Counted from the stretch's first letter, positions 1 through 8,072 are shown. The stretch is 64,000 nt of DNA from an uncultured Methanomassiliicoccaceae archaeon (GCA_905187815.1 CAJJJM010000001.1:1-64000), one strand, 5' to 3'. Notes: generated from the letters alone by a model not told the origin. Numbers and translations are program-made.

Positions 1-193
1 CAGCAGGCGCGGCAGAGATAGCGGCGCTTGCGATGGCCTCCTTGATGTCAACTCCCTCGAGAGAAGCGACCAGTGCTTTGATCTTAGCTGCGTCAGCCTC
101 GACTCCGGCGGCGGTGAGGATAGCGTTGATAGCGTCCTCGGTGATGTCTTTGCCGGCAGAGTAGAGCACCATAGCGCTGTAGATATACTCCAT
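1..193 (-). CDS. rpl12: Ribosomal stalk protein P1 (archaeal L12), C-terminus cut by window edge
   Basis: Reading from the ATG at 193 the protein begins MEYIYSAMVLYSAGKDITED, the typical N-terminal dimerisation helices of archaeal P1/L12, and then enters an Ala-rich hinge. About 64 residues are visible before the left window edge. Dimers of this protein bind the C-terminal helices of P0 and recruit translation GTPases to the ribosome. It follows rpl10 by 19 bases and is co-transcribed with rpl1 and rpl10, the usual archaeal order. Confidence 0.95.
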   Translation of the reverse strand, partial: MEYIYSAMVLYSAGKDITEDAINAILTAAGVEADAAKIKALVASLEGVDIKEAIASAAISAAPA

Positions 194-212
194 CTGATTC
201 AACTCCTTTAAT

Positions 213-1220
213 TTAGCCGAATAATGCACTGAGGCCAGCAGCTGCTTCTTCCTCGCTGACCTCTTCTTCTTCCTCTTCGACGGTCTCCTGTGCAGGAGCG
301 GCCTCTGCGGCGGGGGCTGCAACAGTGGCTGCAGCGGCGGCGGAGCTGAGCCTCGCCGCGATCTCGTCGCTGGTGTATCCGCTTGCGGAGGCGAGGGCGA
401 GCATCTGGGCGTCGGCCTTCGCCAGGAGGATGTCGATGTTCTCTTTGGTCGGTATCGCGGCCTCTACAGAGAGGTTCATGGTCTCCCTGAACGCCTTGGC
501 GATGAGCGGGACGATTGTCTCCTTAGTCGGGAACGCAATCGAGACACCGAGTGCCAGAGCGTTGTATGCGGCCGTAGCGAACATTGTAGAGTAGTAGTCT
601 TCGGGGATGTCCAGGACTTCCCTGCTGTAGATGACCCCGTCCTCGTAGGCGGACCTGAGGTCCATTCCCACGACCATGGGGAGAATCTCGAGCTTGGGCA
701 GCATCGCCGCGACGGGTCCGGGGATCGGCTCCCCCTCCTTCACGAGCGTGGTGTCCTTCTTGACTACGATCTTTCCTGCCTCGATGGCGGCAGGAAGCCC
801 AATTTTCTGAAGTTCACCGATAATCGGGCCGGGTCCGAACGGGGTCGGTCCCTTGGGCACAACGATGTCGAACGGTGCGATCTGTCCCTCCTTTGCAGGA
901 GCGGGGGTCATCGTCGCCTCGAGCTTCTTGAAGAGCTTGAAGGGGTCGATGTCCGTTGTGACGATTGCACACTGTCCGTGAATCGCGTCTTTGAGTCCGA
1001 TGATCTCAGGCTTCTCCTTCGCCGCCTCCTCGATGGCCAAGAGCATGAGGTTGTTCTTGGTCATCTTGAGCTTGGCGTGGGCCCTGAGTCCGGCCCTCAT
1101 AGACTGGACCTGCTGACCGGGGATACCCTCCATGTCGACGACTGCGACAACGGGGTACTCGCGCATGTCCTGTACCAGCTCGCTTACCATGTCCTTCTTC
1201 CAAGCTGCGACGTGTGCCAT
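213..1220 (-). CDS. rpl10: Ribosomal protein uL10 / P0 (stalk base)
   Basis: A 335-residue P0. Residues 1-100 form the rRNA-binding L10 domain, followed by the archaeal/eukaryotic insertion domain and then helical spine segments that bind P1 dimers. The Ala-rich hinge ends in a very acidic run and the conserved GLSALFG tail that captures elongation factors. Length is normal for archaeal P0. It lies 12 bases after rpl1 and 19 bases before rpl12 in one minus-strand unit. The GAGG-type ribosome binding site lies just before the ATG at 1220. Stop is TAA. Confidence 0.97.
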   Translation of the reverse strand: MAHVAAWKKDMVSELVQDMREYPVVAVVDMEGIPGQQVQSMRAGLRAHAKLKMTKNNLMLLAIEEAAKEKPEIIGLKDAIHGQCAIVTTDIDPFKLFKKLEATMTPAPAKEGQIAPFDIVVPKGPTPFGPGPIIGELQKIGLPAAIEAGKIVVKKDTTLVKEGEPIPGPVAAMLPKLEILPMVVGMDLRSAYEDGVIYSREVLDIPEDYYSTMFATAAYNALALGVSIAFPTKETIVPLIAKAFRETMNLSVEAAIPTKENIDILLAKADAQMLALASASGYTSDEIAARLSSAAAAATVAAPAAEAAPAQETVEEEEEEVSEEEAAAGLSALFG

Positions 1221-1232
1221 CTTTTAACCTCC

Positions 1233-1871
1233 TTACAACACCCTCTCCGAGGGGCCCATGGTGGTCTTGACGTAAGCGGAAGCGATGTTGTGCTTCCCCT
1301 TCTCCAGGTGGGACTCGACACGCTTCAGGATCAGCTCGACGTTGTCGGCGATCTCCTCGGCAGTCATGTCCACGGTCCCGACGGGAGCGTGGAAGGTCTT
1401 CCTGTCTTTCGTCCTGATGGTCACAGACTTGCGGAGGCTGTCGATCATCGCGGCCGGATCTGCTCCGGGGGCGATGGGCTTCGGCATCTTTCCGCGGGGA
1501 CCGAGAACGGTACCGAGCCTCTTACCGACGACGGCCATGAGAGGCGCCTCGGCGATGAAGTAGTCGGTGCTGTTCGCGATCTTCTTAGCCTGTTTCTTGT
1601 CATCTGCGATCGCTCCGAGTTCCTCGGGGGTGATCACGATGTCGGCCACGTCTTTGGCTTTCAAGGCAAGTTCGCCACCACCAATCACGCAGATCTTCAC
1701 TGCCTTCCCGCGTCCGCTCGGGAGGATGATATCCTCGGTGATACGGTTCTTGGGGATGGACAGATCCACATCTTTGAGATTGATGGCCAACTCAACCGTC
1801 TCAGTAAAATTGCGCTTCTTCGCACTCTCGAGTGCCTTCTGCACAGCCATTACGGTTGGTTTTTCTGCCAA
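1233..1871 (-). CDS. rpl1: Ribosomal protein uL1
   Basis: A 212-residue L1, full length for archaea, with the recognisable LGPRGKMPKP segment. It binds 23S rRNA at the L1 stalk and in several archaea also represses its own mRNA. The start chosen is a TTG at 1871, because AGGAGG lies seven bases upstream of it; the first ATG is seven codons later with no such signal. Normally rpl1 directly follows rpl11, but here an AbiE toxin-antitoxin pair on the other strand separates them. The gene therefore opens a new transcription unit with its own TATA box. Confidence 0.96.
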   Translation of the reverse strand: MAEKPTVMAVQKALESAKKRNFTETVELAINLKDVDLSIPKNRITEDIILPSGRGKAVKICVIGGGELALKAKDVADIVITPEELGAIADDKKQAKKIANSTDYFIAEAPLMAVVGKRLGTVLGPRGKMPKPIAPGADPAAMIDSLRKSVTIRTKDRKTFHAPVGTVDMTAEEIADNVELILKRVESHLEKGKHNIASAYVKTTMGPSERVL

Positions 1872-1896
1872 TACAATTCCTCCTCGTAGTGCATGC

Positions 1897-1910
1897 GAGT
1901 CTAGTGACTC
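1897..1910 (-). promoter_or_regulatory. Short hairpin in the rpl1 mRNA leader
   Basis: GAGTC-loop-GACTC, a 5-bp stem with a 4-base loop, lies between the predicted transcription start (about 1920) and the rpl1 Shine-Dalgarno sequence. Archaeal L1 is known to autoregulate by binding its mRNA, so this is a possible operator. I did not demonstrate the full L1 recognition motif. Confidence 0.3.
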
Positions 1911-1943
1911 TCCTACAAGTAATGAGGGCTAATAAGGGGGTAG

Positions 1944-1953
1944 TATTTAAAGG
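1944..1953 (-). promoter_or_regulatory. TATA box of the rpl1-rpl10-rpl12 unit
   Basis: On the minus strand this reads CCTTTAAATA, a good archaeal TATA element about 75 bases before the rpl1 TTG start. It gives a leader of roughly 50 nt. It is needed because the AbiE insertion cuts rpl1 off from the secE promoter. Confidence 0.6.
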
Positions 1954-2044
1954 TAACACTTTGCCCGAGAACACATGGGAGCAGACAAAGACTGTACATT
2001 CAGATGACAATGTTACATTTATGTCTGTTTGTTTTCTCCGATTA

Positions 2045-2053
2045 TTTTATATC
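2045..2053 (+). promoter_or_regulatory. TATA box of the AbiE toxin-antitoxin operon
   Basis: TTTTATATC lies in a markedly AT-rich stretch. Its centre is about 25 bp before the GTG at 2075, which would make the abiEi message leaderless. Confidence 0.5.
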
Positions 2054-2074
2054 ATTAAAATAAGTGTAGCAATT

Positions 2075-2662
2075 GTGATTGTCGAAGGAGAACTGATAAT
2101 TGATCAGCTGTCGGACGCGTATTCGAGTCCGGCATGCAAACTGGGACGCATGGTCAAAGAGGGGAAGATTGTCAGACTGAGACGTGGCCTCTACGAGACC
2201 GAACCAGAGACCCCTCCATACCTGGTAGCCAACCGCATATGCGAGCCGTCCTACATATCGTTCGAATATGCGCTGATGAGACACAGCATAATCCCGGAAC
2301 GTGTGGTGAGAGTGACCAACGCCACCTGCGGCAAGCGCAAGACCAAGACATACAGCAACAGACTCGGGACCTTCGTGTACTATGACATTCCTGAGGAGGC
2401 ATTCCCGGTGGGCATAGAGTACTGGGGTGAAGGGGATCGCAGATATCCCATCGCAACTGCGGTCAAAGCGGTCTGTGACATGCTCTCCAAGATGCCGTCC
2501 ACCAGAACCAGAAAGGGGCTCGAGACCCTGATGTTCGAAGACCTACGCTTTGACGAGGATGCGATCCTTGAACTCGATGCCAAAACCGTACTGGGGTACA
2601 GCGCGCTTTACCGCTCCACGACGGTGAAGACGCTCGGATACTATCTGGAGGAATTCGCATGA
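2075..2662 (+). CDS. AbiEi-type antitoxin (type IV toxin-antitoxin)
   Basis: About 195 residues with an N-terminal winged-helix-like region containing VKEGKIVRLRRGLYE, the typical AbiEi wing, and a C-terminal domain resembling AbiEi_4. In this family the antitoxin represses its own promoter and counteracts the nucleotidyltransferase toxin without necessarily binding it. The GTG at 2075 is chosen because a TATA box sits 25 bp upstream; an ATG at 2021 is the alternative and would lie before the predicted transcription start. The stop overlaps the toxin start (ATGA). The low-GC upstream region and position inside a ribosomal operon indicate acquisition by transfer. Confidence 0.85.
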   Translation: MIVEGELIIDQLSDAYSSPACKLGRMVKEGKIVRLRRGLYETEPETPPYLVANRICEPSYISFEYALMRHSIIPERVVRVTNATCGKRKTKTYSNRLGTFVYYDIPEEAFPVGIEYWGEGDRRYPIATAVKAVCDMLSKMPSTRTRKGLETLMFEDLRFDEDAILELDAKTVLGYSALYRSTTVKTLGYYLEEFA

Positions 2663-3522
2663 ATCGCAAGATCGATGGCCTGTTCCGCCCCGATGGTGTA
2701 AATGACCTGGATGTTGCTGTGAATCAGCTCAGAGAGGGGCTACAAGAACTGATACTGTCCGCACTTTCCAGAAACGGGTTCCCAGACAAGGCAGTCTTCC
2801 ACGGAGGCACATGCCTCAGGATACTGTATGGTCTGGACAGGTTCTCCGAAGACCTCGACTTCTCCCTCATCGAGAGAGACTATGGTTTCGATCCTGATCC
2901 TTACGTTAAGGAACTATGCACAGAATTGCGGGAGATCGGTTTCGAACCCTCGTACAAGATCCGCCAACCGAGTGGTGAGATGATGGTTTGTTCGATCAAA
3001 ATCAAGATGAACCTGAGATGTGCCCTCGAGACGGCGGGGTTCTCCCGGTCGGTGATCGATGACGCTCACTCGCAAGAGCTGGTGACCGTCAAGATTGATG
3101 TCGATCTGGACCCTCCCCCATACTCCAAGTACGAGACCGTAAGCAAAACATCTCCTCTGAGATATGATATTAGAACAGAACCCCTGCCGGTCCTGTTCGC
3201 AGGAAAGACCGCCGCCGTACTCTGCCGCCATTGGGGGATGCGTGTGAAGGGCCGGGACTTCTACGACTTCAGATGGTACGTCGAACGTGGTGTCCCCATC
3301 GACATAAGATGTCTCGAATCCCGCCTTGACAAGAAATGCAATCCTGTGGAAAAACTCGACAGAGACACCCTGATCACCCTTTTGAAGAACAGATTCGAAA
3401 CCCTCGACTGGGATTCCGCGAGAGAGGATGTCATCAACTTCATCGAGCCACTACAGCTGGGCGATTGGAATAAGAAATCGTTCAAGGACCTGGCTGACAG
3501 GATAGTGGTGTTGGAAGAATGA
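2659..3522 (+). CDS. AbiEii/AbiGii-family nucleotidyltransferase toxin
   Basis: A 287-residue protein with the hallmark nucleotidyltransferase motif FHGGTCLRILYG followed by RFSEDLDFSL (GG-T, then D-x-D), near residues 47-72. A further Asp-bearing strand KIDVDLDPP near residue 155 supplies the third acidic residue. Members of this family transfer nucleotides to targets such as tRNA acceptor ends, stopping translation. It overlaps the antitoxin by four bases (ATGA), so the pair is translationally coupled. All key residues look intact, which argues for an active system. Confidence 0.88.
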   Translation: MNRKIDGLFRPDGVNDLDVAVNQLREGLQELILSALSRNGFPDKAVFHGGTCLRILYGLDRFSEDLDFSLIERDYGFDPDPYVKELCTELREIGFEPSYKIRQPSGEMMVCSIKIKMNLRCALETAGFSRSVIDDAHSQELVTVKIDVDLDPPPYSKYETVSKTSPLRYDIRTEPLPVLFAGKTAAVLCRHWGMRVKGRDFYDFRWYVERGVPIDIRCLESRLDKKCNPVEKLDRDTLITLLKNRFETLDWDSAREDVINFIEPLQLGDWNKKSFKDLADRIVVLEE

Positions 3523-3528
3523 TGTTAT

Positions 3529-3548
3529 GGGGGAGGTTCCCCTCCCCC
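3529..3548. terminator. GC hairpin between convergent abiEii and rpl11
   Basis: A perfect 8-bp inverted repeat (GGGGGAGG / CCTCCCCC) with a TTCC loop sits in the 37-bp gap between the two convergent genes. It can act for both strands. Confidence 0.6.
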
Positions 3549-3559
3549 GTGAAGTTTAT

Positions 3560-4030
3560 TCAGAACTGGCCGTCGTACTCGCCGGCCTTGACCGCCTTGG
3601 TGAAGTCCTTGGGGTTCTTTCCGTCGATGGTGACTCCGACGGAGACGCAGTTTCCTGCGACCTCCAGGACCTTCGCCTTCAGGTCGGCTCCGAGGAGATC
3701 GTCCTGCTTCATGGTGGCGATCTTCTTGGCCTGCTCGAGTGTCAGGTTTCCGACCTTCTCGGTCTTGGCGTTGTGGGCTCCGGACTCGACTCCGAGCTCG
3801 CCCTTGATGAGAGCGGACATCGGAGGGGTTCCGACCTTGATGTCGAAGGTCTTGTCATCGTTGATGAGGACCTTGACGGGGACTTTCATTCCCTCGAACG
3901 CCTTTGTCTTCTCGTTGATCTTGGCGATAACCTGGCCGATGTTGACGCCTTTAGGTCCCAGTGCGGGGCCCAGGGGCGGACCTGCGGAGGCCCTGCCTCC
4001 ATCAACCAATGCCTCAACAGTATCTACCAT
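3560..4030 (-). CDS. rpl11: Ribosomal protein uL11
   Basis: A 156-residue L11 with the conserved N-terminal run GPPLGPALGPKGVNIGQV (from about residue 17), and the C-terminal rRNA-binding domain that contacts the GTPase-associated centre of 23S rRNA. It starts three bases after spt5 ends, in the unit secE-spt5-rpl11. The usual next gene, rpl1, has been displaced by the AbiE pair, so rpl11 is the last gene of this unit and is followed by a hairpin. Confidence 0.97.
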   Translation of the reverse strand: MVDTVEALVDGGRASAGPPLGPALGPKGVNIGQVIAKINEKTKAFEGMKVPVKVLINDDKTFDIKVGTPPMSALIKGELGVESGAHNAKTEKVGNLTLEQAKKIATMKQDDLLGADLKAKVLEVAGNCVSVGVTIDGKNPKDFTKAVKAGEYDGQF

Positions 4031-4033
4031 TGT

Positions 4034-4867
4034 TCATCTCTCCTTTTCGATGACCCTCACACTGTCTCCCTTGACAGTGACGGGGATTGGGACCATGGCC
4101 TCGATGAGCTCGACTGTGATCTCCTCTTTGGCCGGGTCGATCTGCTGAACCCTAGCTTTCTCGCCCTTGAAGGGTCCGTTGACGAGTTCGACGATGTCTC
4201 CCTCCACGATTCCCACAACGGCGGACATCGGGATGAGGTAGGGTCCGACCTCCTCGATGTCTGTCTCTCCGTCGATGAAGGACCTCGCTTTCTTGATGTC
4301 GCGGGTCTTCTCGCGGAGACGGTCCGTGTTCATCCCTTCGACGAACACGTATCCCCTGAGTCCGGCGGGACTCAGGATCGCATATATGTCCTTGGGCTTG
4401 GTCGAATTCGACTGTGCCTCGGCGACAGCCTTCAGATAGAGGGTGTCGGCGACACTCCTCTCCTGGTCGATCTGCGTCTTCAGGACCATAATGGACTGTG
4501 ATGCGATGGCTTTGAAGTTCATTGAGTCGGTGCCCGTGCCGTCGTCCGCGATTACCTCGGTCTCGACGGTGTCGCCGAACCTGGCTCCCTTGGGGCAGAT
4601 GACCTCAAGCACGAACTCCTTGGGACTCCTTCCGGGAAGGTCCACGCTGACCTCGGACTTGCTGCGGTAGTTGCTCCAGAGCTCGCCGTTGGCGTTGTCG
4701 TACAGCGTGACGTTCCACTCGGGCGCGTTTTCCGCGTCGGGGCCTGCGATGACGGAGAACGAGATCTTCACCTCAGACGCATCCGCGGAGACGCTGAAGG
4801 GCCAGACGACCTTTCCGCCGGCATGGACCTTCTGCAGACCGTTTTCACCGGAAATGCTGGGACTCAT
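4034..4867 (-). CDS. spt5: Transcription elongation factor Spt5 (NusG family) with a long N-terminal extension
   Basis: The C-terminal half (from about residue 123, beginning QSIMVLKTQIDQERSVA) is a standard archaeal Spt5: an NGN domain that binds the RNA polymerase clamp with Spt4, then a KOW domain (VEGDIVELVNGPFKGEKARV). Typical archaeal Spt5 is about 150 residues; this one has 277. The extra 120 N-terminal residues alternate hydrophobic and polar positions, suggesting a beta-sandwich (Ig-like) fold. They are fused in frame without a break. The place between secE and rpl11 is canonical. The extension's function is unknown. Confidence 0.93.
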   Translation of the reverse strand: MSPSISGENGLQKVHAGGKVVWPFSVSADASEVKISFSVIAGPDAENAPEWNVTLYDNANGELWSNYRSKSEVSVDLPGRSPKEFVLEVICPKGARFGDTVETEVIADDGTGTDSMNFKAIASQSIMVLKTQIDQERSVADTLYLKAVAEAQSNSTKPKDIYAILSPAGLRGYVFVEGMNTDRLREKTRDIKKARSFIDGETDIEEVGPYLIPMSAVVGIVEGDIVELVNGPFKGEKARVQQIDPAKEEITVELIEAMVPIPVTVKGDSVRVIEKER

Positions 4868-4880
4868 GTCACGTCCCTCC

Positions 4881-5105
4881 TCAGAAGTATGTGGGGAGGA
4901 CAGTCATGATCCACCAGATGGCGAATCCCACCGCACCGATGACGATGATCCCGAGACCCGTGATGTACAGCGTCTTCTTGTACTCGTCCCTGCTGGGGGT
5001 GCGCGCCATCTTGATGATTCTGCCGTACTTTCCCTTTCCGAAACCGCGGGCTTTGGATTCGAACTCGTCCTGGAGTTCGAAGGCCATCGACTCTTCTTCA
5101 GCCAT
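4881..5105 (-). CDS. secE: Preprotein translocase subunit SecE (Sec61 gamma)
   Basis: About 74 residues: an amphipathic helix with RIIKMARTPSRDEY, then one transmembrane helix of about 22 hydrophobic residues, the standard SecE layout. It clamps SecY in the protein-conducting channel. The ATG at 5105 is preferred over that at 5120 because GGAG lies nine bases before it. First gene of the secE-spt5-rpl11 unit; an AT-rich TATA candidate (CTTTAAAATA on the minus strand) lies near 5190. Confidence 0.93.
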   Translation of the reverse strand: MAEEESMAFELQDEFESKARGFGKGKYGRIIKMARTPSRDEYKKTLYITGLGIIVIGAVGFAIWWIMTVLPTYF

Positions 5106-5340
5106 TGTATCGTTCTCCATCCACGGATGAACCGCGGAAGTCCCTCGTTACCACTGATATAATAACGCAGGGATGCCCCTTAATCAAGTTCCTATTTTAA
5201 AGGTTTCGTTGGAGACGCACACGACGACGGTGCGTAACCACGGCCCGGACATGCCCTGAAAATGCATGTACGACGCGCGTCTGGGAGCCCCCGGAACACG
5301 GTCCGGAACATCGTAACGATTCGTTGCCCCTATAAAACGC

Positions 5341-5350
5341 TTTTATATGA
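5341..5350 (+). promoter_or_regulatory. TATA box upstream of the 54-residue protein gene
   Basis: TTTTATATGA lies 51 bases before the ATG at 5401. The predicted leader carries a small CCTAT/ATAGG hairpin (5375-5388). The rest of 5106-5340 holds the secE promoter, a short ACGCAC/GTGCGT hairpin and no gene that I can see. Confidence 0.5.
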
Positions 5351-5400
5351 GTTGGGGGTACGGCAGACCATAGACCTATTCATATAGGGGGTTATTGAGA

Positions 5401-5565
5401 ATGGAAGAAGTCCTTTGCAACGTAGAGCTTGTTAAAGAGAACAACGATTTCGTCATAAAGATCCAGAGCGACCTCGGCGGAGTCAGGGAGTACAGGTCCA
5501 CAAGCTTCGAGGAGGTCCTCGAGCAGCTCGTGCAGGATCTTCAGGAAGAGTTCGAGACCCTCTGA
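5401..5565 (+). CDS. Small conserved archaeal protein, 54 residues
   Basis: The ATG at 5401 opens a 54-residue acidic protein starting MEEVLCNVELVKENNDF. It is predicted as a short beta-hairpin followed by an amphipathic helix (SFEEVLEQLVQDLQEEFETL). It ends 14 bases before the UPF0147 gene, with which it almost certainly forms an operon. From memory, similar small proteins sit next to UPF0147 genes in related Thermoplasmata. I assign no function. Confidence 0.75.
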   Translation: MEEVLCNVELVKENNDFVIKIQSDLGGVREYRSTSFEEVLEQLVQDLQEEFETL

Positions 5566-5579
5566 ACGGAGTGATTCCC

Positions 5580-5837
5580 ATGGCAGACAAGATCAAACAG
5601 ATCACCGATGTCCTCGACATGCTCGCCGAGGACACATCCATCCCCCGCAACATCAGGAAGGGTGCGACGGACGCGAAGGCCAGGCTCCTCGACACCAAGG
5701 AGGCCATGGACGTCCGTGCCACCGGAGCGATCGTCATCCTCGACGACCTCGCCAACGACCCCAACATCCCTCTGCACGGCAGGACCATCATCTGGAACGT
5801 AATCAGCCAGCTCGAGGTCATCAGCCAGCAGAACTGA
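5580..5837 (+). CDS. UPF0147 family protein
   Basis: An 85-residue all-helical protein, widely conserved in archaea, recognised by its TSIPRNIRKGATDAK and DPNIPLHGRTIIWNVIS segments. The ATG at 5580 is chosen because GGAG lies eight bases upstream; an upstream GTG at 5571 overlaps that site. The molecular role is unknown. It follows the 54-residue gene in an apparent two-gene operon and is convergent with guaA. Confidence 0.9.
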   Translation: MADKIKQITDVLDMLAEDTSIPRNIRKGATDAKARLLDTKEAMDVRATGAIVILDDLANDPNIPLHGRTIIWNVISQLEVISQQN

Positions 5838-5880
5838 TGCAAAGGAACCTTTTCCCCACCTTTTAACGGGGGCGGCGCCC

Positions 5881-6456
5881 TCAGCGGCGCTGCTCCTTCA
5901 CAATGTCCAGGAAGTTCTGGAATATCTCGGGCCCGTGCTCGGTGTTCTCGACCTCGGGATGGAACTGGACACCGTAGATCGGCCTGTCTATGCACCTGAC
6001 CGCCTCATGGGGGCATGAGTCCGACGATGCGGTGACCTCGAACCCGGCGGGTATGGTCTTGACCTCGTCGTTGTGGGATGCCCACACCTGGAACTCGTCC
6101 GGAAGGCCCTTGAAGAGGTCGTCATGTCCGGAGACCTTCAGTGTGACGCCTCCGAACTCAGGGGTGGTTCCCGGACCGAGGGTGCCGCCGAAGTGCTCGC
6201 ACAGGAACTGCATGCCCGCGCATATCCCGAAGATGGGGTACTCGGCCTTGTCGAGGTACTCCCCGTTGTTCCCCATGCGGCCCGCGTCGGTGGCGACACT
6301 GGGTGCGCCTCCGGAGAGGATCAGGCCGTCTATGTCCTTGATCTCCTCGAACGGTGTTGTGTTGGGGATGATCTTGGTGTCCACCTTGAGGTATCTCAGA
6401 ACGCGCCATTCGCGGTGGGTCCACTGGCCCCCGTTGTCAACGACATAGACTTTCAT
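5881..6456 (-). CDS. guaAA: GMP synthase glutaminase subunit A
   Basis: A 191-residue class I glutamine amidotransferase. The nucleophile is in PIFGICAGMQFL, and the His/Glu pair is in GVQFHPEVENTEHG. It hydrolyses glutamine and passes ammonia to the separate ATP-pyrophosphatase subunit, which aminates XMP to GMP, the split arrangement usual in archaea. Two candidate partner subunits lie downstream at 8537-9520 and 9598-10545. Intervening genes suggest that it is not strictly co-transcribed with either. Confidence 0.94.
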   Translation of the reverse strand: MKVYVVDNGGQWTHREWRVLRYLKVDTKIIPNTTPFEEIKDIDGLILSGGAPSVATDAGRMGNNGEYLDKAEYPIFGICAGMQFLCEHFGGTLGPGTTPEFGGVTLKVSGHDDLFKGLPDEFQVWASHNDEVKTIPAGFEVTASSDSCPHEAVRCIDRPIYGVQFHPEVENTEHGPEIFQNFLDIVKEQRR

Positions 6457-6501
6457 CGTACGACGATACTGCGGGGCTCATAGAAAAACTAATGGGGAAA
6501 T

Positions 6502-6517
6502 GGCCCCCGGAGGGGCC
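6502..6517 (-). terminator. Terminator hairpin after the aldehyde dehydrogenase gene
   Basis: GGCCCC-CGGA-GGGGCC, a 6-bp stem 12 bases past the aldehyde dehydrogenase stop. On the minus strand it is followed by ATTTCCCC and then a run of five T. Confidence 0.55.
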
Positions 6518-6528
6518 GTTTTGGTCCG

Positions 6529-8010
6529 TCACTGCGGATAGAATCCCGAAGGCGTCTCCTTCAGGTCGATGACGATGTTCTTCTGCTGCGTATAGGCGGA
6601 CATTATGACCTTGTGGGTCTCACGCCCTATGCCGGACTGCTTGTATCCTCCGAAGGGCATCCCCGCGGGGAGCTGGTTGTAGCAGTTGACCCACATGCGC
6701 CCGGTCTCGACACCGCGTGCGACGCGTATCGCCCTGTTGATGTCACGGGTCCAGACCGCTCCGCCCAGTCCGTAGACGGAGTCGTTGGCCATGGCGATGA
6801 CCTCCTCCTCGGAATGGAACTTGATGACTACCGCCACCGGACCGAAGATCTCCTCCTGGGCCACGCGCATGTCGTTCGTGACATCCACCAGAAGGGTGGG
6901 CTCGTAGAACACCCCCTTGGCACAGTCGCCGTCGGTCTTGCGCTTACCTCCGCAGGCGATCTTCGCGCCCTCCTGGACCCCTATGTCCACATAGCTCTGG
7001 ACGATCTTGAGCTGGTGCTCGTTCACCAGCGCCCCCATCTGTGTGGCGGGATCCAGCGGGTCGCCCACCTTCACCTTGTTGAACGCCTCGACCGCGGCCT
7101 CTACGAACTTGTCATAGATGGTGTCCTGCACGAACACACGGGACCCGGCGCAGCAGACCTGTCCCTGGTTGAACAGGATGCCCAGCTGAAGCCCGTCGAT
7201 GGCCTTGTCCCACTGGCAGTCCTCGAAATAGATGTTGGCGCTCTTTCCCCCGAGCTCGAGGGTAGCGGGGATCAGCTTGTCCGCGGCGGCACGACTGACG
7301 CTAAGTCCGACCTCTGTGGAACCGGTGAACGCGAGCTTGCGGAACCCGGGATGGTCCAGCATGTACTGGCCGGACTTGGATCCCTTGCCGGTGATGATGT
7401 TGACTACTCCGGGCGGGAGGAGGTCGCCGATGACCTTCATGAGCTCGAAGGCGCTCAGCGGCGTGGTCGAGGAGCTCTTGAGCACTATGCAGTCCCCGGC
7501 TGCGAGAGCGGGGGCCAGCTTCCAGGCGACCATCAGGAACGGGAAGTTCCACGGCACGATCATTCCGACGACGCCGATCGGCTCGCGCAGGATGATGCTG
7601 AGGAGGTCGCCGTCGAGGACGGTGGCGCTGCCCTCCTCCGAACGGAGGACACCGGCGAAGTAGCGGAAATGATCGACTGCGAGAGGGACATCCAGGTTCA
7701 TGGTCTCGCGGATGGGCTTCCCATTGTCCATGGACTCGACCGTGGCAAGGCGCTCAGCATTGGCCTCGATCGCATCGGCGATGTCCAGGAGGATCTTGGA
7801 TCTGACCGAGGGGTCAACCGCCTTCCATGCCGGGAATGCCTTCCATGCGGCGGTGACCGCCGCATCCACATCCTCCTTGGTGGCTTCGGCACATTCTGTG
7901 AGCTTCTCCCCGTTCGCGGGGTCATAGACGGGGAACTTCCCGCCGTCTGACGCGGGAACCCATCTTCCATCGATATACAGGCCGTACTCTTTGTCAAGGG
8001 ATACTGTCAA
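6529..8010 (-). CDS. NAD(P)-dependent aldehyde dehydrogenase
   Basis: A 493-residue member of the classical aldehyde dehydrogenase superfamily. The general-base Glu is in TLELGGKSANIYF (about residue 255), the catalytic Cys in NQGQVCCAGSR (about residue 288), and the NAD-binding VPWNFPF segment is intact. Length is normal. The substrate cannot be told from sequence. The start is a TTG at 8010 with GGAGG seven bases upstream. Such enzymes are uncommon in hydrogen-dependent methanogens and the sequence resembles bacterial homologues, so acquisition by transfer is plausible. Confidence 0.92.
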   Translation of the reverse strand: MTVSLDKEYGLYIDGRWVPASDGGKFPVYDPANGEKLTECAEATKEDVDAAVTAAWKAFPAWKAVDPSVRSKILLDIADAIEANAERLATVESMDNGKPIRETMNLDVPLAVDHFRYFAGVLRSEEGSATVLDGDLLSIILREPIGVVGMIVPWNFPFLMVAWKLAPALAAGDCIVLKSSSTTPLSAFELMKVIGDLLPPGVVNIITGKGSKSGQYMLDHPGFRKLAFTGSTEVGLSVSRAAADKLIPATLELGGKSANIYFEDCQWDKAIDGLQLGILFNQGQVCCAGSRVFVQDTIYDKFVEAAVEAFNKVKVGDPLDPATQMGALVNEHQLKIVQSYVDIGVQEGAKIACGGKRKTDGDCAKGVFYEPTLLVDVTNDMRVAQEEIFGPVAVVIKFHSEEEVIAMANDSVYGLGGAVWTRDINRAIRVARGVETGRMWVNCYNQLPAGMPFGGYKQSGIGRETHKVIMSAYTQQKNIVIDLKETPSGFYPQ

Positions 8011-8072
8011 ATCAGAACCTCCGCATGGGTATCGCCAACAGTGTCTATTAAACTTAGACCGTCCGTGGGGCA

